From SURF-33 sp964598885 (GTDB lineage: Bacteria > Desulfobacterota > Desulfobacteria > Desulfobacterales > Desulfosalsimonadaceae): DNA of 64,000 nucleotides. How positions within the stretch are numbered: the first letter of the stretch is position 1; each line of letters opens with the position of its first letter. The stretch is taken from positions 1-64,000 of the forward strand of contig CAZRES010000003.1 of the NCBI GenBank assembly GCA_964598885.1, read 5' to 3'. The position numbers were made by a program, and so were the translations under genes. Below the pieces are notes generated by a model. That model was not told the DNA's origin. It was given only the letters and a program-made list of their open reading frames with translations, and ran no database searches. This document shows, in pieces, positions 25,953 to 34,629 of this stretch.

Positions 25953-27203
25953 TCACAGCGACTTGGTGTTTTCGGCAAGAGTTTCAATAGCTGTCCGTAA
26001 ATCCGATGCGCTCGTCTGTTGTATGGTCACTCCGGCGTTGGAAAGCACATAACCGGGTCCCGCCTTGATCTCGTGTTTTACCGCCAGAACATCCACCTTA
26101 TGATCCACCAGCCACTTGGCCACCTGAATACCCTTGGCCTTAGTAACCTTCGTGTGGGGATTTCTCCTGATATCTTGTTGCTCGATCTGGTTTTCCTCTG
26201 TTCTCAGAACAACCAGGGCAAAATACGGTGCTTCGCCGAAGTGGGCGCTTAAATTGCCGTCCGTATCCGCCAGTGGAACCGCCAGGCGCCGGAAGTCCCG
26301 CCTTTGCGGTTCGTAATGAATAACCACGTGTTCCACATGGCGCACATTTTGGCGGATTCTGGTTTCGATGCGTTCGCTGAGCTGGTGTGCTTTTTTCAGA
26401 TCATCGGTTTTTACGGTGATGACAACCTGAAGAAAGCGGAAGCGGCCGGCGTTGCGGCCCACCAGATTATTTACCTCTTTCACCAGAGGCTCGGCTTCGA
26501 TAATCTTCCGGATGCTGTCGAGGGTGTCGTAATCAATGGAAGCATCCAGCAAAACCCGCATGCCGCCGGAGAGCAGCTCCCAACCGGTATGCGCGATAAA
26601 AACCAGGACCAGAACGGCCGCGATCTGGTCGATGGTAATTCCGTAAATGCCGAATTCCAGTTTAAAATAGCTTAAAATCACCGAGACAAGGACCACCATC
26701 GACGCAAAAGCATCCGCCTGGCGGTGGCGGCCTTCAGCGATCAGGGTCGGCGATCCGGTCTTTTGGCCTATTAAAAACGCATATCGGCCGAAGGCAGCGA
26801 TGACGATCGTTGCGGCCGCCATGAGCAGAAGAACCGTAAGAGAGATATCCGGCGGGATTGCGGAGGAAGAAAAAGCCCGCCGGGCGAGTTCATATCCGGC
26901 AAAGAAAATCAAGAGGGCAAGGATCACCGAAAGTAGATTCTCGATTTTGTAAAGTCCCAGGGGGAAAGCCGCTGTTTTGCGGGTGGATAACCGCAATCCC
27001 GTCAAAAGGAACACAGATGCGACGGCATCCGTGGCGGAATCAATGGCGGAAGCCGTTATGGCAAGACTGCCGGAGATAACAACCAGCCATCCCTTCATGA
27101 CAGCCAGACCGAGATTCAAAAGAAATCCGTAACACGCAATCCGCTGGATCTGTCGGGTTTCCGGATCGCGTGCATCTGAAGCGGTTGCCTTGTCCAAATT
27201 CAT
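25953..27203 (-). CDS. Cation diffusion facilitator fused to NafY/NifX-like domain
   Basis: A 416-residue fusion. Residues about 25-210 form a six-span CDF transporter with metal-site motifs DSATD (DxxxD) and HRQAD (HxxxD), as in FieF-type Zn/Fe exporters. About 213-295 is the cytoplasmic CDF domain (YEPQRRDF at its end). From about 310 comes a dinitrogenase iron-molybdenum-cofactor-like domain (PF02579), with LSAHFGEAPYFALV and a C-terminal VLAVKHEIKAGPGYVLSNAG segment. The extra domain suggests metal or metal-cluster sensing by the exporter. It lies 34 bases after the NiSOD gene and 138 before the CooS-like gene, in one direction. The transported ion is not known. Confidence 0.9.
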   Translation of the reverse strand: MNLDKATASDARDPETRQIQRIACYGFLLNLGLAVMKGWLVVISGSLAITASAIDSATDAVASVFLLTGLRLSTRKTAAFPLGLYKIENLLSVILALLIFFAGYELARRAFSSSAIPPDISLTVLLLMAAATIVIAAFGRYAFLIGQKTGSPTLIAEGRHRQADAFASMVVLVSVILSYFKLEFGIYGITIDQIAAVLVLVFIAHTGWELLSGGMRVLLDASIDYDTLDSIRKIIEAEPLVKEVNNLVGRNAGRFRFLQVVITVKTDDLKKAHQLSERIETRIRQNVRHVEHVVIHYEPQRRDFRRLAVPLADTDGNLSAHFGEAPYFALVVLRTEENQIEQQDIRRNPHTKVTKAKGIQVAKWLVDHKVDVLAVKHEIKAGPGYVLSNAGVTIQQTSASDLRTAIETLAENTKSL

Positions 27204-27237
27204 CAGATCAGGCCTGAAAGAATGATAAAATACTTGC

Positions 27238-27702
27238 TTATGGTTTAGGTTTTTCCGTGTGATAATCCTCGAAGTACAGTTTGCTGAACTCTTTCAACAA
27301 ATCGCGCAGCGTTTCCGCGTGAGCGGGTTCCACGGTCTGCTTGCACTTCATGGCGTAAACGAGCATTTTGTGGAGCAGGACCACATGCTGCGTATATTGT
27401 TTTTGATCGATTTTAATGCGTTGCGTCATGAAATACTTGGTGACGATTTCCTGGAGCTGGGATGCGTGGTCCTCTTTGTTTACGATCCACCGGACAAGTT
27501 GATTATAATTTTTAGGGTCTTCTTTCTGAAGCCGGATGATTTCGTTCATTGATTTTTCGATGGTCCTGATGTGTTCGGCGATCATATGAATCCTCATCTG
27601 ATCGTCATAAATTCCGCATGGAATCTGACAGTGCGCCTGGACCATGCCAGCGGTAATCACAAGGATAAAGAAGACGGTGAAAACGGATAAAGAATTTTTC
27701 AT
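27238..27702 (-). CDS. sodN: Exported nickel superoxide dismutase
   Basis: A 154-residue NiSOD precursor. Residues 1-23 are a Sec-type signal (hydrophobic VFTVFFILVITAGMVQA). Right after it comes HCQIPCGIYDD, the nickel hook: His1, Cys2, Cys6 and Tyr9 of mature NiSOD. Cleavage after VQA would leave His as the free N-terminus, which the Ni site needs. The remaining 120 residues are the four-helix bundle with VRWIVNKEDHA. NiSOD turns superoxide into oxygen and peroxide; here it would act in the periplasm. AGGAGG precedes the ATG. It is the first gene of the run leading to the CDF and CooS-like genes. No sodX-type peptidase gene is adjacent. Confidence 0.93.
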   Translation of the reverse strand: MKNSLSVFTVFFILVITAGMVQAHCQIPCGIYDDQMRIHMIAEHIRTIEKSMNEIIRLQKEDPKNYNQLVRWIVNKEDHASQLQEIVTKYFMTQRIKIDQKQYTQHVVLLHKMLVYAMKCKQTVEPAHAETLRDLLKEFSKLYFEDYHTEKPKP

Positions 27703-28348
27703 GATTTCCCTCCTGTTGTGTTTAGTTTATATGAGGCACATCAAAAAGTTGCGATGATTCACAGGCTATTGGTCGTTCGTCGGAGTCAAGCCTCTTAAAT
27801 ACTGTCGGCGGTCAACTGTTCATCCGGTTTTTCCGCCGTCTCCCTGCCGATACAGCCGGTTCCAGTGAACATGATCGTCAGGGGAGGAGTACGATCGATA
27901 TATTTTAACAAACCATGGGTTAACCACATCATCAGATCTGTTTTTGCAACCAACAGCATCCCTGTCCCAATATTTCCGAGGCTGGAATACTTTAGCGAAT
28001 CAATAGCGGGAACGTAATGGGTGAAATCCAGTATTTTTATCTCAAAAAACGGGTAGGGTTTATTTGTCGGAAGATGACTACGTTTTCTATCCGATGCCAG
28101 AGGATCACGCCGGACATGATGGCGGGCGAACAAAAGGAAGGATTCCCAGGTAAAATCTCGATCATGCGACGGTCAAAAGTTGACATGCAGGACAATTTCT
28201 GCGATACATGCGATTGGACAAAGTAACTTTTTCTTCCTCTTTTTATTTCTGAAACAACAACGCTATGGGGTGTTGCGTCATCGACATTGTCGTCTGAAAG
28301 AAGCTCGGTCCTAAAAAAGGACGGATGCGCAGAATCAAGGGGTATTCG
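27703..28348. other. Intergenic region upstream of sodN and the ATP-grasp gene
   Basis: About 640 bases between divergent genes. It must hold the sodN promoter; I cannot fix -35/-10 boxes. Short frames on the minus strand (27795-28133 and 28037-28438) overlap each other, lack good start signals, and match no family I know. They could be decayed remnants of a gene, but the evidence is weak. Confidence 0.4.
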
Positions 28349-29635
28349 GTGAAAAAAAACATCTACGTTTTGGGACTGCTGGACTGGCAGCGCAATGAAC
28401 TGGAGACGATCCGAAACGCCGATCGGTTCAAGTTTCATTCTCTATTGACACCCGAAGAGGTGCGGGAGCAGACTACCGGTTTTGATGAGCTTCTGGGACG
28501 AGCTCGGTCGCAGTTGAAATCGGGCGATCCGCCTGACGCCATTGTCTGCCACTGGGATTTTCCATCGAGTTGTCTCGCGCCGATCCTCGCGCATGAGTTC
28601 GAGCTGCCGGGACCGTCGCTTGAGTCGGTGCTGCGTTGCGAGCACAAATACTGGGCGCGACTGGAGCAGAGGCAGACGGCGCCGGAATGCGTACCTGCAT
28701 TCCAGGCGTTCGATCCGTTTGATTCGAACGGTGCGGATCAACTCGAGATCGACCTGCCGATATGGCTAAAGCCCATCAAAGGTTTTTCGTCGCAACTCGG
28801 ATTTCACATTGAGACCCGCGAAGAACTTGAAAAGGCTCTGGCGGAGATGCGCGAGCATATTGACGAGCTTGGCACTCTCTTCGACGAGTGTTTGGCGCAT
28901 GCCGACCTGCCCCCCGAGATCGCCGGAATCGGCGGGTCTCATGCCATCGCCGAAGGCATTATGCGGGGCGACCAGTTCGCTCCGGAAGGCTATGTGCGCA
29001 ACGGCAGCGTTCGCATCCACGGGTTCTTCGACATGATGCTGGGTCAAGGCGGCCAAACCGTGCAGGGCCTGCGTTATCCGGCCCAACTGACTCCCGACAT
29101 CGAGCGCCGCAGCGTCGATGTTTGTCGCCGCATCATTAAGCGCGTGAGCTTTGATGACGGTTGCTTTAACGTGGAATTCCTGTGGGACAAGGAGATTGAC
29201 AAGCTTTGGGTGATCGAGGTCAACACTCGCATCTCTCAGAGCCATTGCGAGATGTTTCGGAGGGTGGACGGCATGTCGAATCATGAGATCGCCGTAAGCG
29301 TGGCTTTGGGCAAGGAACCCCACTTTCCCGAAAACAAGGGTGATTCAAAGACGGCGGCCAAGTTCTACCTGACCAAGGAGAAGGACGCGAAGGTGACACG
29401 CGAGCCGTCGCAGGAGGAACTGGAGGCATTGTCCAGGGAATTTGGGGCCCTGATCGAGTTCGAGGCGCATGAGGGAGACCAGCTTTCGCAACTGCCGGAT
29501 CAGCCCGTCTATTGTTATAATGTCGGCTGGGCCTGGATCGGAGCCCAAAGCGAGGCGGAGTTGAAGGATCGCTACGAGGCCTTGGTGGCGCGTTTGCCCA
29601 TGGAGTTCAGCGACGGTGAGCGGTTGAGATCCTGA
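28349..29635 (+). CDS. ATP-grasp domain protein
   Basis: A 428-residue ATP-grasp enzyme. The N-terminal part (NIYVLGLLDWQRNELETI) is a pre-ATP-grasp Rossmann-like domain. The ATP-binding Lys region is LPIWLKPIKGFSSQLGF, and the metal-binding end is FNVEFLWDKE followed by WVIEVNTRISQSH (Glu and Asn). Such enzymes join a carboxylate to an amine or thiol using ATP. I prefer the GTG at 28349 (AAGGGG six bases upstream) to an ATG at 28325 whose ribosome binding site is too close. It is 20 bases ahead of a CocE-type hydrolase, so the two form an operon. The substrate is unknown; it may make or modify a small peptide or amide. Confidence 0.85.
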   Translation: MKKNIYVLGLLDWQRNELETIRNADRFKFHSLLTPEEVREQTTGFDELLGRARSQLKSGDPPDAIVCHWDFPSSCLAPILAHEFELPGPSLESVLRCEHKYWARLEQRQTAPECVPAFQAFDPFDSNGADQLEIDLPIWLKPIKGFSSQLGFHIETREELEKALAEMREHIDELGTLFDECLAHADLPPEIAGIGGSHAIAEGIMRGDQFAPEGYVRNGSVRIHGFFDMMLGQGGQTVQGLRYPAQLTPDIERRSVDVCRRIIKRVSFDDGCFNVEFLWDKEIDKLWVIEVNTRISQSHCEMFRRVDGMSNHEIAVSVALGKEPHFPENKGDSKTAAKFYLTKEKDAKVTREPSQEELEALSREFGALIEFEAHEGDQLSQLPDQPVYCYNVGWAWIGAQSEAELKDRYEALVARLPMEFSDGERLRS

Positions 29636-29655
29636 AACGCGAAAAGGAGATTTCA

Positions 29656-31677
29656 ATGCAAGAGGTGACGGAGTTTCCTTACGCCGTGCGGTGCGATGAA
29701 CACGTCTTGATCCAAATGCCGGACGGCACGCGTCTCGCCGCCCGTATCTGGATGCCTCAGAGTGCACCGATCCGCCCGGTGCCTGCAATCCTGGAATACC
29801 TGCCCTATCGCAAGCGCGACCTCACCCGCGCCCGGGATCAGGTGAACCATCCCTACCTCGCCGGCCACGGCTATGCCTGCGTTCGCGTCGATATGCGCGG
29901 CAGCGGCGAGTCCGACGGCGTACTGGTGGACGAGTACACCGAGGACGAATTGCGAGATGGAAAGGACGTGATTGACTGGATCGCCCGGCAGGTCTGGTGT
30001 GACGGAAATGTGGGCATGATGGGCATTTCGTGGGGCGGTTTCAACGCGCTGCAGATTGCGGCGCGCCAACCCGAGGCGCTGAAGGCGGTTGTCTCATGCT
30101 GCGCTTCCGACGACCTCTACGAGGATAACATGCACTACATGGGCGGCTGCCTTCTCGGTGATCAGCTGTCCGAAGCGACGGTCATGTTTGCCCATACCAG
30201 CCAGCCGCCCGATCCCGCCCTCGTCGGCGAACGCTGGCGTGAGATGTGGCTCGAGCGACTCAAGGGCAGCGGTCTCTGGATCAAGAAGTGGCTCCGGCAT
30301 CAGCGCCGCGATCGCTACTGGACGGCTCATTCCATCTGTGAGGACTATTCCGCCATCAAGTGTCCGGTTCTGGCCGCGGGCGGCTGGACCGACGGCTACA
30401 CCAACGCGATTTTCCGCCTGGTTGAGCATCTGGGCGTGCCATGCCGGGCTCTCATCGGACCTTGGGGACACCGTTATCCGCATATGGGCGTACCAGGACC
30501 GGCAATCGGCTTCCTGCAGGAAATCTTGCGCTGGTTTGATCGCTGGCTGAAGGGAAAGAACAGCGGCGCCGACTTGGATTTGGGGCTTTCCATTTGGATG
30601 CAGGATTCTGTGCCGCCGTCGACGTCTTACGAGGACCGGCCGGGCCGCTGGGTCCTGGAACCGTCCTGGCCCTCCTCCAGCGTTACCGAGCGATATTATT
30701 CGATGGGCTACCGCAGCCTTCGGGAAGGCGGCGTCATGGGCGCGCCCCTTGAGGAGCGCCTCGCTTCCCCCCTTTCCGTTGGGCTCTACGCCGGGAAATG
30801 GTGTTCCTACGCGGCGTTGCCCGATTTGCCGCACGACCAGCGGGAGGAGGACGGTGGTTGCCTGATCTTTGACAGCCAACCCCTGGAGGCAGACATGGAA
30901 GTGTTGGGGAGGCCGGAGGTCAAGCTCGAAGTCGCCGCCGACAGGCCGGTTGCTCAGGTCGCCGTGCGGCTTTCGGACGTCATGCCGGACGGCCGGGCCA
31001 CGCGCATAACCTACGGCGTGCTGAACCTGACGCATCGTGAGGGCAGTGAGGAGCCTACCCCTCTGGAAACGGGCCGCTTCTATAAAGTGCGGGTCAAGCT
31101 CAACGGTCTTGCCAGTCGCATCCCGGCGGGGCACAAACTGCGACTCTCGATTTCTTCCACGTATTTCCCTCTGATCTGGGCCCCTCCGGAACCTGTCAAC
31201 CTGACGGTGAGAGTCTCGGAATGTCAGCTGATGCTGCCCGAGCGTCGTCGTCGGCATGAAGATATCCGTCCACGCGAGTTCGACAAGGCGGAAGGGGCGT
31301 CGCAGCTCGCGACCGAGCTGATCTCACCACCCCAACACAGCTGGCGCGTGGTACGGGACATGGTCGGCGACGTGGCCACTCTGGAAGTGATCAACGATGA
31401 GGGAAGCTACCGGCTGCCGGAGATCGACCTTGAGATCAGCCGCCAGACGAAGGAAAGTTATAGTTTTCGCGGCGCGGACTTCGCCTCTCTTCGTGGAATG
31501 ACAACGACGGAACGCGCCTTCCGCCGCGGCGACTGGTCGACCCGGACGGTCACGAGCACGATACTGACCTCGGATGCCGAGAATTTCAGCATTCATGCCC
31601 GTCTCGACGCCTATGAGGGTCAGCGGCGGATCTATTCAGAAAACTGGGACGAAATCGTCCCTCGCGATCTCGTCTGA
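29656..31677 (+). CDS. CocE/NonD-family serine hydrolase (S15 peptidase-like)
   Basis: A 673-residue alpha/beta hydrolase of the CocE/NonD group (X-Pro dipeptidyl-peptidase S15 fold). Oxyanion region EYLPYRKRD, VDMRGSGESDG, nucleophile Ser in GISWGGFNA, Asp region GGWTDGYTN and His region GPWGHRYPH are all in the right order. The C-terminal jelly-roll domain (PF08530) spans about 330-560. An extra C-terminal 110 residues follow. Members cleave esters or amides and acyl groups. Coupled by context to the ATP-grasp gene 20 bases upstream, it may hydrolyse what that enzyme makes, or a protected form of it. Confidence 0.9.
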   Translation: MQEVTEFPYAVRCDEHVLIQMPDGTRLAARIWMPQSAPIRPVPAILEYLPYRKRDLTRARDQVNHPYLAGHGYACVRVDMRGSGESDGVLVDEYTEDELRDGKDVIDWIARQVWCDGNVGMMGISWGGFNALQIAARQPEALKAVVSCCASDDLYEDNMHYMGGCLLGDQLSEATVMFAHTSQPPDPALVGERWREMWLERLKGSGLWIKKWLRHQRRDRYWTAHSICEDYSAIKCPVLAAGGWTDGYTNAIFRLVEHLGVPCRALIGPWGHRYPHMGVPGPAIGFLQEILRWFDRWLKGKNSGADLDLGLSIWMQDSVPPSTSYEDRPGRWVLEPSWPSSSVTERYYSMGYRSLREGGVMGAPLEERLASPLSVGLYAGKWCSYAALPDLPHDQREEDGGCLIFDSQPLEADMEVLGRPEVKLEVAADRPVAQVAVRLSDVMPDGRATRITYGVLNLTHREGSEEPTPLETGRFYKVRVKLNGLASRIPAGHKLRLSISSTYFPLIWAPPEPVNLTVRVSECQLMLPERRRRHEDIRPREFDKAEGASQLATELISPPQHSWRVVRDMVGDVATLEVINDEGSYRLPEIDLEISRQTKESYSFRGADFASLRGMTTTERAFRRGDWSTRTVTSTILTSDAENFSIHARLDAYEGQRRIYSENWDEIVPRDLV

Positions 31678-32110
31678 TCCTGCACTGTTGCTTTCGCTTC
31701 CCCTCACCGCGGGTATCGCGGAGACGTCGGACAATCCTTCCAGTCCATTTCCACCATTTTTTCAAATCAACGCAATGTTCTTTTCTGTCTCGTAAAATCC
31801 TTGCCTAAAGATCAATTTTTTCTTTTTCTGCAAGGACGCAATTTTCTGAAGAAAGCTTACAGTATCCAAACTTTGTTTTCATGCGAGCTGAAGGTCTGAT
31901 GCCGGACAAGTAAACAGAAAAGAGTCATGGAGGGCTTTCCTGATGGGCAATAATTCATTGTCGGAGTGGAATTTCAGGAAGATATTGTAATAATATTATG
32001 CAATTATCCTCTGACATGAAATGCCGGCGCCGGATTTTTCTCTGGAAACAAAATGAATCCGGCGCCGGCTGGTTTTGGATTAAATTTTTTAAATGCGCAG
32101 GAAAACTTGT
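31678..32110. other. Intergenic region, 3' ends of two convergent operons
   Basis: About 430 bases between the convergent CocE gene and an acyl-CoA dehydrogenase gene. It contains the strong inverted repeat listed separately. I see no gene in it. Confidence 0.5.
32023..32069. repeat. Perfect 14-bp inverted repeat, possible terminator
   Basis: Arms GCCGGCGCCGGATT (32023-32036) and AATCCGGCGCCGGC (32056-32069) are exact complements with a 19-base loop. On the plus strand TGGTTTTGG follows; on the minus strand no T-tract follows. Between two convergent genes a terminator role is likely, although the weak T-tracts leave it uncertain. Confidence 0.7.
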
Positions 32111-33814
32111 TTACGGGTTCATTTCATAGGTATCTTTCAGTGAATACACATACTGTTCCCAGAAACGCTGGAATCGCTCGGTGTTTACCACCGGACGCCT
32201 GATCATTTTCATGCACAGGTCCATCTGTTTGGCGGTGCTGTCGGGCTTGGAATAGATCTGGAGAGCGAACTTGGAAAAATCCCGCACCATGAAGTCAAAG
32301 ATCTGCTCCACCAGATCTTCTTCCAGGCTGTCCATCCGGTATTTTTCCAGCAGGAGCTGGCCGTAGGCCACCAGGGTGAACAGCTCGCCCAGGGAGAGCA
32401 GAAAATCGATATTTTTCGCCTGTTCTTCGCTGGGGGTGGCGGTGGCCAGAAATTCCCGGAGGGTGGCGATCTGCTCCTTGAAAATTACGACATTGGGCAG
32501 GTCCACGCCGTCATAGGCCAGGTTGTAATCGTGGAACTGGATTTTGCCCAGGCCCTTGGTGGGGCCCTGGTTGAACAGGAAAGCATCGTCGGCCGGATCG
32601 TCGCGCTTAGGGATTTCCGGAAACTGGCCGGGATTGAAGAAATAATTGGCCATGAACTTGATGATCAACGCCATGTTGACGTGCACGGTGCCTTCGAGCT
32701 TGGGCAGGGATCGGATGTCTTTTACGGCCAGTTCAAAATACATGTCTTTTTCAAATCCACGGGCCGCGATCACGTCCCAGAGCAGGTTGATGACTTCTTC
32801 GCCCTGGGTGGTGACCTTCATCTTGACCATGGGGTTGTAAAGCAGATAACGGCGGTCATCGGGACCGGCGGACCGGAAATAATCCGTGGCCCGCTGGGAA
32901 AACAGCTTCATGGCGGCCAGCCGGGCATAAGCGTCCACGAAAAGCTGCTTGATGTGGGGGAAATCCGTGACCCATTTGCCGTAGAGGTTCCGGTGGCTGG
33001 CGTGATTGAGGGCTTCGTAAAAAGCGTGGGTGGCGATGCCGATGGCGCCCCAGCCGAGGTTGAATTTACCGACGTTGACGGTATTCAACGCCGAATCCCA
33101 GGCGTCCCGGCCTGTTGACAGCATGTCCTCATCGGTGATGGGATAGCCGTTTAACGCGTATTCCGCCACATACCCTTCCCAGTTGACCACGTTCTGGACC
33201 AGGTCGTAGTTGGGATGATCGGGCTTGACCGCGAAAAAGACGTATTCATCGGTTTCCGAGTTTTTCCCGAAGGTGGACACCAGGGCCGCTTTGTTGGCGT
33301 TGCCGATATAGTATTTTCCGCCGTCGGCCACGTATTTGCCTTCGGAAAGGGGTGTTAGCGTCATATCCGAGGAATAGAGGTCCGCGCCGTGAGCCCGCTC
33401 GGAAAGGCCGAAGGCGAAAATGCCGCCCTCATTGAGCATGGCCGCGGTTTTCTTTTTGATGGCTTCGTTTTTGCTCATCCAGATGGGGCCCAGCCCCAGG
33501 ATGCTCACCTGCCAGGTGTACCAGTGGGACAGATTATAGAATCCCAGGATTTCATTGAGATCGCAGATCCGGAAGGTGTCCCAGCGGGTATCCGGGTCGC
33601 CGTCGGCATAGGGAGCCGGGGTGAGGGTGGTGGCGAATATCTTGTTTTCTTTCACAAACGTAAGGAAATCTTCATACCAGATGCGCTCATGGCTGTCGGA
33701 TTTGAGTTGCGCCTTGCCCCGGGATTCGAAATAGTCGACGACTTTTTTCATGATTTCCCTGGACTTGGGATCCAGATGGGCGAAGGTTTCGGTTTTCGGG
33801 TTGAGCAGGATCAT
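32111..33814 (-). CDS. Large acyl-CoA dehydrogenase family protein
   Basis: A 567-residue acyl-CoA dehydrogenase-family flavoprotein, longer than the usual 380-430. The N-terminal helical region runs through KKVVDYFESRGKAQLKSDSHE; the beta domain has FAFGLSERAHGADLYSSDM and YIGNANKAALVSTFG; the LEGTVHVNMALI segment gives a Glu at the medium-chain catalytic position (xEGT). The last 120 residues are extra helices. GGGAGG six bases before the ATG at 33814 sets the start; 38 upstream codons in frame are not translated on this reading. A MarR-type gene on the same strand 139 bases upstream may regulate it. The substrate is unknown. Confidence 0.88.
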   Translation of the reverse strand: MILLNPKTETFAHLDPKSREIMKKVVDYFESRGKAQLKSDSHERIWYEDFLTFVKENKIFATTLTPAPYADGDPDTRWDTFRICDLNEILGFYNLSHWYTWQVSILGLGPIWMSKNEAIKKKTAAMLNEGGIFAFGLSERAHGADLYSSDMTLTPLSEGKYVADGGKYYIGNANKAALVSTFGKNSETDEYVFFAVKPDHPNYDLVQNVVNWEGYVAEYALNGYPITDEDMLSTGRDAWDSALNTVNVGKFNLGWGAIGIATHAFYEALNHASHRNLYGKWVTDFPHIKQLFVDAYARLAAMKLFSQRATDYFRSAGPDDRRYLLYNPMVKMKVTTQGEEVINLLWDVIAARGFEKDMYFELAVKDIRSLPKLEGTVHVNMALIIKFMANYFFNPGQFPEIPKRDDPADDAFLFNQGPTKGLGKIQFHDYNLAYDGVDLPNVVIFKEQIATLREFLATATPSEEQAKNIDFLLSLGELFTLVAYGQLLLEKYRMDSLEEDLVEQIFDFMVRDFSKFALQIYSKPDSTAKQMDLCMKMIRRPVVNTERFQRFWEQYVYSLKDTYEMNP

Positions 33815-33953
33815 GGGTGCCTCCCTTTTAAAATGAGTTGACGTCAATAAATGCATGCCGCTGCGGGCGGAACGCAATTTGCCGGATTTCGGGGTTGCAT
33901 AACAATCTCTTTTTATTCTAATTGGCACTTAACGGCGTCCGGGTTGGCCGCTG

Positions 33954-34382
33954 TCACACCAGATCCCGCAAAAAACGTTTCAACAGGATCTGCTCTTCCG
34001 CGCTGAATTTTTTCAAAATATGCGCGTTGGCTTTTTTTCGCTCCGCGATGAGTTCGTCTTTAAGCCTGGCGGCTTTTCCCGAGGGATAGATCCGCTGAAC
34101 ACGCCCGTCGTCCGGGTCCTGAACCCTGGTGATCCAGCCAGTGTCGGCCATGCGCTCAAGGACCCCGGAAAGAGTGGCTTTGTCCAGGATCAAAAGTTTG
34201 CCGAGCTGCGACGCGGTCATGCCTTCCTGATACCAGAGGCCTTCCAGCACCAGATGCTGCATGTTGGTCAGGCCATAGGGTCGCAGTCGTTTCTGAAAAT
34301 CCCCGTGGGCTTTCTGATAAGCTTTTCCCAGCAGAAACACCATGCATTCAGGCAGGTCATCCGGGAGTTTTGTTTTCATCAT
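33954..34382 (-). CDS. MarR-family transcriptional regulator
   Basis: A 142-residue winged-helix regulator. The recognition region is LTNMQHLVLEGLWYQEGMTASQLGKLL, then DKATLSGVLERMADTGWI, and the wing VQDPDDGRVQRIYPS (DxRxxR-like). MarR proteins are usually repressors released by small phenolic, lipophilic or acyl-CoA ligands. The start is placed at the ATG at 34382 (or 34379), with a weak GGA upstream. A dyad (TTTGT-N6-ACAAA) lies just upstream of the start, suggesting self-repression. The neighbouring acyl-CoA dehydrogenase downstream is a probable target. Confidence 0.88.
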   Translation of the reverse strand: MMKTKLPDDLPECMVFLLGKAYQKAHGDFQKRLRPYGLTNMQHLVLEGLWYQEGMTASQLGKLLILDKATLSGVLERMADTGWITRVQDPDDGRVQRIYPSGKAARLKDELIAERKKANAHILKKFSAEEQILLKRFLRDLV

Positions 34383-34409
34383 GAGAATCCATTGGTGAAC
34401 ATTGTTTAC

Positions 34410-34425
34410 TTTGTATACGAACAAA
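34410..34425. promoter_or_regulatory. Candidate MarR operator
   Basis: Inverted repeat TTTGT-N6-ACAAA, overlapping a near-palindrome TTTGTATACGAA, 28 bases upstream of the MarR start codon. Position and symmetry fit autoregulation; no experiment supports it here. Confidence 0.4.
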
Positions 34426-34629
34426 TAATCAATCCGGGTACGCAAGTCAATACAATATTAAAAAACTAGTGAAAGGCCGGTGTATTGTATTCTGAAATTG
34501 ACAGAAAGTTGAAATTTTTATAGATTTTTGACAATATACGTCTTAATTTAAAACCGCATGCTTTAAAGAGATATCGAAAAAATAAAACGCTGTTTCGATC
34601 GCATCAGGACGCAGAAAAAGAGGACCGCC

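Noticed and set aside
27795..28438. Minus-strand frames as a gene or pseudogene upstream of sodN
   Set aside because: They overlap each other, have no start signal, and match no family I know; kept only as a possible remnant.
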